Below are positions 51,264-60,700 of a DNA stretch of 64,000 nt, piece by piece; position 1 is the first letter of the stretch; every line of letters starts with the position of its first letter. The notes under the pieces were generated by a model that saw nothing but the letters and a program-made list of their open reading frames with translations, searched no databases and was not told where the DNA came from. A program made the translations under genes and the position numbers. The stretch comes from an uncultured Flavobacteriaceae bacterium (GTDB lineage: Bacteria; Bacteroidota; Bacteroidia; Flavobacteriales; Flavobacteriaceae), in the NCBI GenBank assembly GCA_938092005.1, contig CALKOU010000002.1:62001-126000 (forward strand), given 5' to 3'.

Positions 51264-51839
51264 TTATCTTAAAAAGAATAAGAATACAAATAAATAGAGC
51301 CACAAAAATCCTAGAAAATGCCAGAAGGTATGCGCCAGCACAAACCCAAGCGGCTTGTCTTGATACCTTCCGTTAATATGATTTAGCAACACTATTAGCA
51401 ATACGACAATTCCACCAATAAGGTGCGCAAAGTGTGTGATCACAATCACATACAAAAACGAAGTGGTCACGCTACTCTCAGAACCTGTAAAATAATATCC
51501 ATCCGCCACAACGGAGCTGAATCCAACCCACTGACTAACCGAAAAAGCAATCGCAAGCAATAGCGTAAATACCGTGTAGCGTGTTACCGCCGCTGCATTT
51601 CTTTCTTTTAAAGATTTAAATGCCATCCAAAAACTAATGCTACTCAATACGATCACAAGAGTACTAAAATGAAAAGCTGCTGGAAGGTTGAAATTTTCAA
51701 GCCAATCGGGACGTGCTTTGCTAACAACATAAGCACTCGTTAAGCCTGCAAACATCATCGTCATGCTAATCATAGCAAACCACAACATCATTTTTTTTGC
51801 TTTTGCTTGGGGCGTTGTTAAGGAAGGGTGAAAACTCAT
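51264..51839 (-). CDS. Heme-copper oxidase subunit III (short form)
   Basis: A 191-residue subunit III with five predicted transmembrane helices, including MMFAGLTSAYVVSKARPDWL near the start and HTFWHFLGFLWLYLFVFLFF at the end. It lacks the insert of its neighbour. The two probably have different roles in the same oxidase complex. It overlaps no neighbour, one base after cyoE. Confidence 0.9.
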   Translation of the reverse strand: MSFHPSLTTPQAKAKKMMLWFAMISMTMMFAGLTSAYVVSKARPDWLENFNLPAAFHFSTLVIVLSSISFWMAFKSLKERNAAAVTRYTVFTLLLAIAFSVSQWVGFSSVVADGYYFTGSESSVTTSFLYVIVITHFAHLIGGIVVLLIVLLNHINGRYQDKPLGFVLAHTFWHFLGFLWLYLFVFLFFLR

Positions 51840-52733
51840 CTATATAAATTTATCAATTACGTAAATCCATTGTACTACGGTAATGTATACAATGCTAATA
51901 ATCATTAGTTTTTTGGCACTTGACTGTGTTTGATTTCGGTATAATACAATACCGTACCAAAGTAAGACTAAACCCATTATCCCTACCAAGATTGCAGCAA
52001 AATATGATAACTGTAATGCACCGCTTAATCCCAAAACTGGAAATAACGACACGACCATTGTCCAAAGCGTATAGAGAATAATTTGTAGTGCTGTTGCGCT
52101 ATCGGGCTTTCCCGTTGGTAGCATATTAATCCCTGCGCGCTGGTAGTCTTTATGCATCATCCAACCTATTGCCCAAAAATGAGGAAATTGCCAAAAAAAC
52201 TGAATCATAAACAGCACTCCTGATTCTATGCCAAAAGTTCCCGTTGCAGAAACCCAGCCCAACATAAAGGGTATAGCACCTGGAATGGCACCTACAAATA
52301 CAGAAAGTGGGGTTTTGGTTTTAAGTGGCGTATAGGCACAGCAATATAAAAAAACAGATATGGCGCCAAACATGGCTGTCTTGGGGTTAAACCCATACAA
52401 TACAACCAAGCCTAAAACCAATAGTATAGTAGCAATAATAAAAGCGGTTTGCGTTGTCATACGCCCTGTAGGAATGGGGCGGTTTTGCGTACGCTTCATT
52501 TTAGCGTCAATGTCTTTTTCAATGATTTGATTGAACGCATTTGATGCACCAGCCAATCCATAACCACCTAAAGAAAGAAGTAAAATATGTAAAGCTGAAG
52601 GTGCCTGAGCCGCTAATAAATACCCCGCGATTGAAGAAAAAACTACCGTAAGCGTTAGCCGCGACTTTGTAAGCAACAAAAAGTCGTTCACAAAAAGTGA
52701 AAGCGTAAGGGGTTTATGAGTAGTAACGGACAT
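51840..52733 (-). CDS. cyoE: Protoheme IX farnesyltransferase (heme O synthase)
   Basis: A 297-residue UbiA-family enzyme that adds a farnesyl group to heme B to make heme O. The prenyl-diphosphate site is ASNAFNQIIEKDIDAKMKRT, followed by RPIPTGRMT, and the second Asp-rich block is FFWQFPHFWAIGWMMHKDYQRA. Nine helices fit the family. It starts the oxidase biogenesis operon, with a good promoter at 52756-52786. Confidence 0.96.
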   Translation of the reverse strand: MSVTTHKPLTLSLFVNDFLLLTKSRLTLTVVFSSIAGYLLAAQAPSALHILLLSLGGYGLAGASNAFNQIIEKDIDAKMKRTQNRPIPTGRMTTQTAFIIATILLVLGLVVLYGFNPKTAMFGAISVFLYCCAYTPLKTKTPLSVFVGAIPGAIPFMLGWVSATGTFGIESGVLFMIQFFWQFPHFWAIGWMMHKDYQRAGINMLPTGKPDSATALQIILYTLWTMVVSLFPVLGLSGALQLSYFAAILVGIMGLVLLWYGIVLYRNQTQSSAKKLMIISIVYITVVQWIYVIDKFI

Positions 52734-52755
52734 ACAAGATATACAAATGCGAATG

Positions 52756-52786
52756 CAAAGATACTGTACAAAAGGAGGTTACGCAA
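52756..52786 (-). promoter_or_regulatory. Promoter of the cyoE-cox-SCO operon
   Basis: On the minus strand TTG (52786-52784), a 20-base spacer and TATCTTTG (52763-52756) match the Bacteroidota promoter. The leader before the cyoE ATG is about 19 bases. It lies just past the tonB 3' end. Confidence 0.6.
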
Positions 52787-52822
52787 CGGAATACCCGCAA
52801 AAGAACACAATGCTTTTCCTAA

Positions 52823-53524
52823 CTATTGCAAACGAAAGGTAATGGGAATACTAAACGGAACACGAACCGCACGTCCACGTTGCTTACCAGGTGTCATGGT
52901 AGGAAGCTTTGAAATAATACGATGTGCTTCTTTTTCCAAGTTTTTATCTGGACCACGTGTTCTAATACTGGTAATGGATCCGTCTTTATCAATAACAAAT
53001 TGTACATATACACGCCCCTGAACACCCATTTCTTGTGCAATTTCTGGATAGCGGAAATTTTTATTTATGTGGCGTTGTACCTTTTCTTGAAAACATTTCC
53101 TACGCTCCGATTTTGCAACACGTTCGCAACCTGGAAATAACGGCACGTCCTCAATAATGGCAAAAGGAACGTCAACGTCTACTTCTTCCTCTAAAACCTC
53201 AACGTCCTCAATCACTTCTTCTTGTGTTGTTTCGGTAGATTCAATGACCGTTTCTTCAACCTCCTCTTCGTCTTCAACTATTTCAATAATTTGAGGAGCT
53301 GCGGGTGGCGGCGGTGGCGGTGGTGTTTTGAGTTGTTCGGTTAGCGGTACTTCTTCATCGTCGTCTTCATTAATGGTAAGTGCATCAATATCAATAGGCG
53401 ACTTGTCGTAGGTTTTTAGTTCTACTAGTTGCCATGAAAGAAAAAGAACGAGACATAGACCTATAGAAAAATATAGGATGCTGTTTTTTGTTAAATCGGA
53501 TTTTGGATTTTTTTTTGGTTCCAT
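52823..53524 (-). CDS. Energy transducer TonB (second copy)
   Basis: A 233-residue TonB. One transmembrane helix (about residues 15-31) follows a short basic start. The periplasmic spacer is a proline run (PPPPPPPAAP) and then acidic repeats (EIVEDEEEVEET, EDVEVLEEEVDVD), instead of the usual Pro/Lys-Pro/Glu linker. The C-terminal domain covers about residues 150-233, with YPEIAQEMGVQGRVYVQFVI and IPITFRLQ. It is a close paralogue of the gene at 53603, from tandem duplication, and has its own -7 box at 53551. Confidence 0.93.
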   Translation of the reverse strand: MEPKKNPKSDLTKNSILYFSIGLCLVLFLSWQLVELKTYDKSPIDIDALTINEDDDEEVPLTEQLKTPPPPPPPAAPQIIEIVEDEEEVEETVIESTETTQEEVIEDVEVLEEEVDVDVPFAIIEDVPLFPGCERVAKSERRKCFQEKVQRHINKNFRYPEIAQEMGVQGRVYVQFVIDKDGSITSIRTRGPDKNLEKEAHRIISKLPTMTPGKQRGRAVRVPFSIPITFRLQ

Positions 53525-53550
53525 AACGCAGGTTTAATGAATTGGGTTAT

Positions 53551-53558
53551 CAAACATA
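53551..53558 (-). promoter_or_regulatory. Putative -7 box of the second tonB
   Basis: The minus strand reads TATGTTTG, matching TAnnTTTG, with a leader of about 23 bases. It lies between the terminator of the first copy and the second start, so each tonB should have its own transcript. Confidence 0.45.
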
Positions 53559-53571
53559 CAAAAATTTTGCC

Positions 53572-53599
53572 AAAAAAAAACCCGGCTAATGCCGGGTTT
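53572..53599 (-). terminator. Rho-independent terminator between the tonB copies
   Basis: Stem AAACCCGGC with GCCGGGTTT (53578-53599), four-base loop, followed on the minus strand by a T-run (53580-53572). It ends the upstream tonB transcript. Confidence 0.88.
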
Positions 53600-53602
53600 G
53601 TG

Positions 53603-54304
53603 TTATTGTAATCTAAACGTGATGGGGATGCTAAAGGGCACCCGCACTGGACGTCCACGTTGCTTACCTGGCGTCATGGTTGGAAGCTTACTGATAATGC
53701 GATTGGCTTCTTTTTCCAAATTTTTATCTGGTCCACGTGTACGTATTCCTGTAATGGAACCGTCTTTGGAAATAATAAATTGCACATATACCCTTCCTTG
53801 AATGCCCATTTCTTGAGCTATTTCAGGATAGCGGAAGTTTCGCGCAATATGACGTTGAATCTTTTCTTGAAAGCATTTTCTGCGCTCTGACTTTTTAACA
53901 CGTTCACAACCTGGGAACAAGGGAACATCTTCAATGATTGCAAAAGGAACATCAACATCAAAATCTTCCTCCATTACTTCTACTTCCTCAATAATCTCTT
54001 CTTGGGTAGTTTCGGTTGACTCAATCACCGTTTCTTCAACTTCCTCTTCGTCTTCTACTATCTCAATAATTTCAGGTGCAGGCGGTGGCGGTGGTGGTGG
54101 TGGCGTTTTAATTTGTTCTGTGAGCGGTACCAGTTCATCGTCGTCGGCATCTACGTCTAAGGCTTCGTAACCGTAAAGCGTTTTATCGTATGTTTTCCAT
54201 TCGATTGCCTGCCAGGAAACAAAAAGTACCAAGCATAGACCAATAGCAAAGTATAATTTGCCATTTTTTCTTAAATCAGCGTTAGGATTTTTTTTCGGTT
54301 GCAT
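53603..54304 (-). CDS. Energy transducer TonB (first copy)
   Basis: A 233-residue TonB, highly similar to the copy at 52823 along its whole length. It has the same short basic start, one helix (about residues 15-31), a seven-proline run near residue 68 (PPPPPPPPAP), acidic repeats and the TonB C-terminal domain ending IPITFRLQ. Differences cluster in the linker (YGYEALDVDADDDELVP against IDIDALTINEDDDEEVP). TonB transmits energy from ExbB/ExbD to the receptors, several of which are in this window. Confidence 0.93.
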   Translation of the reverse strand: MQPKKNPNADLRKNGKLYFAIGLCLVLFVSWQAIEWKTYDKTLYGYEALDVDADDDELVPLTEQIKTPPPPPPPPAPEIIEIVEDEEEVEETVIESTETTQEEIIEEVEVMEEDFDVDVPFAIIEDVPLFPGCERVKKSERRKCFQEKIQRHIARNFRYPEIAQEMGIQGRVYVQFIISKDGSITGIRTRGPDKNLEKEANRIISKLPTMTPGKQRGRPVRVPFSIPITFRLQ

Positions 54305-54377
54305 TTGAATCGTTTAGCTAAGGGCTAAAATAATGAATTTAATTAAGTATAGTAAATAACTTTTTAGATGCGCTGAA

Positions 54378-54755
54378 TTAAGCAATTACAGCTTGATAGC
54401 CTTCGTCTGAAAGTAACCCTGCAATTTCAGATGGCTCGCTCAGTTTTATCTTCACAACCCAACCTTCGCCATATGGATCTTCGTTCACGAGTTCAGGAGT
54501 GTCTTCAAGCGATTCATTAAAAGCAATTATTTCACCAGTAAGTGGAAGAAATAAGTCTGAAACTGTTTTAACCGCTTCAACTGTTCCAAACACCGCTTCT
54601 CTATCTAGTGTTTCGCCAACCGTTTCCACTTCTACATAAACGATATCACCTAACTCGCTCTGAGCAAAATCGGTGATCCCAACGGTAGCCTCATCCCCTT
54701 CAATACGCACCCATTCGTGATCTTGGGTGTATTTTAAATCTTGTGGAATATTCAT
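54378..54755 (-). CDS. gcvH: Glycine cleavage system H protein
   Basis: A 125-residue lipoyl carrier protein of the glycine cleavage system. The lipoylated Lys63 is in [16 protein letters not shown], and the N-terminal [21 protein letters not shown] is typical. It shuttles the aminomethyl group between the P, T and L proteins. It lies 34 bases after sprA, which is the usual flavobacterial neighbour and not related by function. Confidence 0.97.
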   Translation of the reverse strand: MNIPQDLKYTQDHEWVRIEGDEATVGITDFAQSELGDIVYVEVETVGETLDREAVFGTVEAVKTVSDLFLPLTGEIIAFNESLEDTPELVNEDPYGEGWVVKIKLSEPSEIAGLLSDEGYQAVIA

Positions 54756-54789
54756 AATTAATTTTTTTTAAAAGTAATGCAAAAGCGGT

Positions 54790-57700
54790 TTAATTTCCAA
54801 AATTATAGCGCAAGGTAATCCCAGAACGAATATTGGTTTGTGGAAAGGCCGTTGAAATGGCAAATTTTGAAAAAGCATGATCATAGAAAAAGAGCGCATT
54901 AAAGTTGCGCGAAAGCGCATAATCAGCCGATACTTTTAGTGACCACAAACGCTGACCAGCTGTTACTTGATCGCTTAGAATATCGAGGTTTCTGATAAGT
55001 GTAATATTATCTCGAACAGACAAGTCTGCCTTGATATTAATATCCCCTTTTAACTTTTGTGCTTTTCCGCCAACATTAGTATTGAACTTAACATCTTTGA
55101 TTCGGTAGCCTAAACCTACAATCCACTCATCACCCGAAGTCTCGGTGAGTAAGTTATTGTCTAATGACAACGACAATGCACGATCTTTACGCACCTCGGC
55201 AGAAACTTGCATGCTGTTTTTAAGTTCGAAATCAACCTTTACCAAAGGATTAAACTGTTCCACTAAGTTTACGTTTGTGTACAAAATTCTATTGAGTAAG
55301 TTCCCCGACTGATCTGTCTTGTTAGGCTGATACTCCAGATTTGTAGTAAAGGCATTAAGCGTGTGGCTTGCGCGATAACCGTGCGAAATAGCAAATCGTC
55401 TAAAACGTTGTTTAAATGATTTTAAGCGCATAAGCCCCGTATACTGTAAACTCCAGTTAGGAAGTGGAAACTTACGTTTTGCATCCATGGTTACTGAGTT
55501 AGGATCAGCGCCAGAGTAGGCAGACAAAAACGCAGGAATAAGGACGGCTTGATTGGTTTTGCCATAACCATTCGGAAAACCATCTGCATCAACATCATTG
55601 CTTGGTATTCCACGTGCCGATGCCAAGCGTTGTGCGATAACCAATCGGTTTGCTTTAAGATCATCAAAAGCTTTTGACTCCAATCCACTGCCGCTAAATG
55701 AAGTGCGCAACAGTATGGTTGAAATTTCGAAGTTACCAAACAAGCGTGGTGACAACGCGTTGTACACGCCATTTACAACACTAAAGTTTTCCGAGTTGTT
55801 TTCTGAATAGGTTTTGTTTCCAGTAAGGTCAAGTTGTAATCCTTGCAACAGGCCTATTTCGGCATTATAACTCATGTCGTTATTATGAACCGTTGTATAG
55901 GCTTGATTAAAGTTGGGGAAGTTTGTCAACCAACCTCTTTTAGCAGCTTCAAAACGAATGTCTTCTTGACGCCCAAGTGCAAATGCTAATCCAGGATTCG
56001 CAGTGCCTAAAAAGCCAATATTTTGTGTATACCCCGGAAGTACTGTCCCGTTGTTTTCGCTATATGTGAACTGAACCCTACGTACAGCCGTTAACATACC
56101 TACCAAGGTGTTTTTTAGTTGTATTCCTGGCTTATTCTTATCTCGATTTTTATTGTTTTTCCGCAGGCCTATTGTATTGTAAAGTGCTTGCATGTTTGCA
56201 TTTGCATTCCACTGTATGGTATTGGCATTTTGCAAGGTATGTACAATCCCAAGTGCATTGTTGTTTTCATCCACTACGTTAGCAAGCGCATTTGCACCAC
56301 GCTGCCAATTAAAGTTTCCAGTATAAGAATAGGTTGCATCCAAAAACGAAAGTACAGGTAATAATTTAAAAGGTAACTGATACGTTGCGCCAAAAGATTG
56401 ATCAAAACGATCCATTTGTCCTGTGTCCCATAGACCGTCCCATATGTCAAGTGATGTGTTGACTTGGGTCGTTCCAGCTGCTCCATTCTCTAAATAATTG
56501 CGGACAATGTTTCGACTGGATGCTGAAAAATCAATTCGGAATGAATTGGTCAAATTATGGTTTACCGTAAACAGCCAATCAAACAAATAATTACGTTGTT
56601 GTAAGTCGGGTAATGGCAACTGACTCGAAGCATCCATGCCCTCCAAATACACTTGTCGGAAACGCTGACTTTGAAAAGTTCTATTGATATTGGCAGCAAG
56701 CGAAACCGAGCTAGGCATCAAATTCAAGTTCAACTCCGAAAGCCAACGCAAATATTTTTTTGTGGAAATGGCCGTTACCTTGCTTAGTGGTTTTAATGAT
56801 AAGGGCTTGAATGAATAATTATAGCCAGCACCCAAACGAACATTTTGGTACGCATAATCCTCGATCTCAAAGTCTTGACGTTTTTCTTCGTTATATGAAT
56901 AGGATAAATCCAAATTTTCAACATCAAAGAAGTCTTGCTTGGCATTGGCGCCACGTTGTTTACGCACCCCTATCAAGTTAATACTTTTAAGCTTCGCAAT
57001 GCTTACGGCTTGCTCTCGAATGGCATCACGTTCCGAATCGTTAGCAGCTGTATCAAGCCTATCTTGTAATTTAATATCGCGGTAATAAGGGTCGTATTTT
57101 GGTGTGATTACCTCCTGATTATAACTGTAGCTAACTGGAAGCACCAAGCCCCATTTTTGAGGGAATAACATCCCTGCATTCACGCTTGTCGCAATACCAT
57201 ACGAACGGGTATCATCTTGACTACGTTGGTTGGGTGATTGGTCAATGGCACCAAAACCAACGGTTGAAATAGCACCGTTTACGGTTACATTAGCAAAATC
57301 AGCCAGATTAGCATCCACCGTACCAACAGCTGCCCAGCCCCCCTTAGAGTCAATCTCAGAAAGACGGAGTTCATTAAACCAGACCTCGCCAAATAGTTTT
57401 TTGCCTGGAGTTGTATTAGGGTTTTTAACGCCAACAACTAGGGTGCGAATGGCACCAAGACTTGGATTACCCCGAATCGATAATTTATACTTTTTATCGC
57501 CAGGTAACCCAGAGTGAGGATCAAACTCATTAATTTTTTCAAGTTCTTCATCAAAATAGGTCGCTCCTTTTAGTTCCCGTTCTGCAATTGATTTGGCCTT
57601 TAGTTTCGTGAGTAAATCAACTGGAATATCAATTTCATTAGATGCGGTTTGCCAAATCTCCTCTGCGCTTAAATTGTTAGAAACACCATTGGTATAAGCT

Positions 57701-60700
57701 GTTGGCTTTAGTGGAATTTCGATTTGATAATAGTTTTCGTCAATGTCAGTTCCCAATCGAATAAAGGCAACCATACGTTCATCAATATCATCGTTGGCTC
57801 CCTCACCAGGAAGTGGGATTTCGTCGGGTAAGGACTCCGCATGCAAGAACATGCGCAAACGTTTGTATTGGCGCATATCTAAATCGATATTCTTATACAC
57901 CCCTTGCGCATCTTTGGGTGCTAAATCTTTTACACGCAACGACAGCGACTGCTCATTTTCACGAATAAGATTGTTGTAGCTATTTAAGGTTTCTCGAACA
58001 ATCCCCGGAGGTAATTTGTAGCGTATGGGAGTTCTTGTTTCGTTCTCCAAAATATTCACAGCACTTACTTGAAGTTGTGTGTTTGGATAAGGGATTTCTT
58101 CTGTGTTTAGTGGAGATGGAACGCGTGTCCAATCGGCACGAACAACATCCAAGGTTCCAAAACGGAAAACGGCAGCTTGCTCAAAACCTGTTAACATCAT
58201 CCGCATAAAGCGAATGGATCTTAAATCGTCCATCCCATTGATAGCTTCAAAATAATTCCTGTTTGAAGGAGCTTCATAATAATCGGGGACTACAGGAACA
58301 CGGAATTGTAGCCAACGTGAAGAGGTAACCTGACCGTTTGGTAATTCGATATTATCTTTTTCACGCACATCTACCAAGAAAGGGTGACTTCCCACCTGCA
58401 TGTTTTTTTGAATCGGAATTCGATATTGAAAATACCGATCAATGGTATTCATCGTGTTGTCTTGATTCAAATCTTCAGCGTCGGGAATGGTATATGAACC
58501 TCTAAATTGTTCCGTAACCTCTAGCGGTGAGTTTCCTTGAGTACCGTTGTAATTTTTATAGCGCTCCAAAACAGATCCACTACCTTGTGCAAAATAGGTG
58601 TAGTTGTCCCCCGCAGGATCCTCCGCAGGACCGTTTGTGTAAATTAATCGTTCTTCCGCGTCGGTAAGACCGTCCAAACCTAAGTCTTGTAAAGAGCGGT
58701 TTTGCCCATCGGCGTCAAAAGCATAAACAAGCGACTGGGTAGCCGGGGTTATTCCCCATGCAGTGTTATACGTGGCGGTATTTTGGCCAGCAGCTGGAAG
58801 CCCATTTTCATATACCTTACGTCCATCTTTTAATACATCCTCAGAAATATTTCCTAAATGAAACACCAATTCACCTAAATCATCATCTGGGGTGGTTTGA
58901 TTTGTAAAGGTGTCTAAAAGCCAAAACTCTATATACTCTACATTAGATTGCGCAAAATCAGTAGTGGACATGGCGCGCGTTATTCCCGCCCAATTCTCCT
59001 CTGGATTTGTTCCAAACGTAGGCGCATTATTATAGGGGCCTCGCTCAGCAGGGTAATAGGCTAAATCAAATGTGTACTGCACTTGTGACTGCCCTTGAAC
59101 CAAATCTTGTTGTGGGAAAATTTCTTCGATAAAAATACGTCGGGCTTCATTGATCGATAAATCATCATCTGAAATACCGCTTGGGCGTCTTCCTGAATAA
59201 AACAAAGGGTCGATGTTGTACCAGGAAAGTTTAGCGCGTTGGAAACCAGCACTTATATCGTCAACGTTTGCATTTGCTCCTGCAATAGGAAGCTGTTGTG
59301 ACGGAGCTGGCACACTTGATAAAAACCACGAATAGGTATCGCGGATATCAAAATTGGTTTGGGTTCCCTCAAAATCATCAATATAGGTGGTTGCAGCATT
59401 ATTGAGTTGGGTTCCTCTTGGCTGCCCAACTTGCAAATAGGCCGCCTCGGCACGAATCGAAACGTTTGAGGCTACCTGCGTGTCAATATTAGGGAGCTTG
59501 TTGACCATCCTTGTAAGGAAAGGGATCTCTTTGGAGAAATTCGTACTTATCCCCAACATCGTATTATTCACGGGCTCTGAGCCATAGTTGGCTTTTTGAG
59601 TGAGCGGACGCTCGCTTAAGCGCATATAGGTACCGCCAATGAGAAGGTCATCGTTTACTTTATGTTCTGCTGTAAAGCCCATAAAACGCTTGTTCTGCTG
59701 ACCAAAAAGCGTGTTGCTTTCGGTAGAAACTTCAACGGGAATATTAGAATTTTTAATGGCATCGTTCAAAATAGTAACACGGCCTAATTGGTAGTTTACC
59801 GTGTAGTCCAGTCCCTCTTGAAGCAACCTTCCCCCTGCAGTAACACGAACCGAACCTCTTGGCACATTGAACGCGCCAAGTGCAATACCTTGTCCGCCAC
59901 CTGATGATTTGTAACGTCCTTTAAGCTCAAATTTGTTGTAGCGTTGAAAGTCTGCAGCATCAGCTTTCGTGATTTCATACATCTCCTTGAAGACATATTT
60001 CTTTTGATTTGCGTTATAGCGATTTCTATCGGTATAGTCCTCTTGTGAATCGTTGGATTTAAGCAATTCGAATAAGTATTCCCCAAAAGGTTCCACGCTT
60101 GGAAAAATAATCTGCCCCTGTTCAGGCAGTACGGTAATGCCACTTATGAAATCAAAAAAACCATCTCCTTCAGGTTGTGTGTCTTGATATATATTGAGTT
60201 TATCGAGGCCAAAAAGATTTAATAAAATACGTTCTTCTGTTCCTTCGGGCCACTTATCTTGAGCATCTTGTTCAGCAGCAGGAGTAATAAAGTTTGTGGG
60301 GGAAGGGTCTGTGTAAACAATATTAAAAACAAAATCTTCTTGGTCTAACTGAAATGCGCCAATATTATAGACGTTTTTCATCATCAAATCAAATACAGGT
60401 TGTGCCACATCTAACACAGAACTTTTTAGCATTTTAACCACTAAGCTGTTGTTGTCAACTATAGGCGCTTCAGGGGTTCCCGAAACAGTAGTTGCAGCTA
60501 CACCATCGCCTGCAAATTCACCTACTTGATAGGTTTGCCCGTTGACCGTGTATTGAAACGCAACTGCCAATACTTCGTCATTATTAAGCGATTGATTTAA
60601 GGAAATATACCCTAACTGTCTGTGCAAGGTATATTCATTTTGCGTCAGCTTACGTGCACTTTCCAAAACAGCATAATCGCGTCCTTCATTCACTTGTGGT

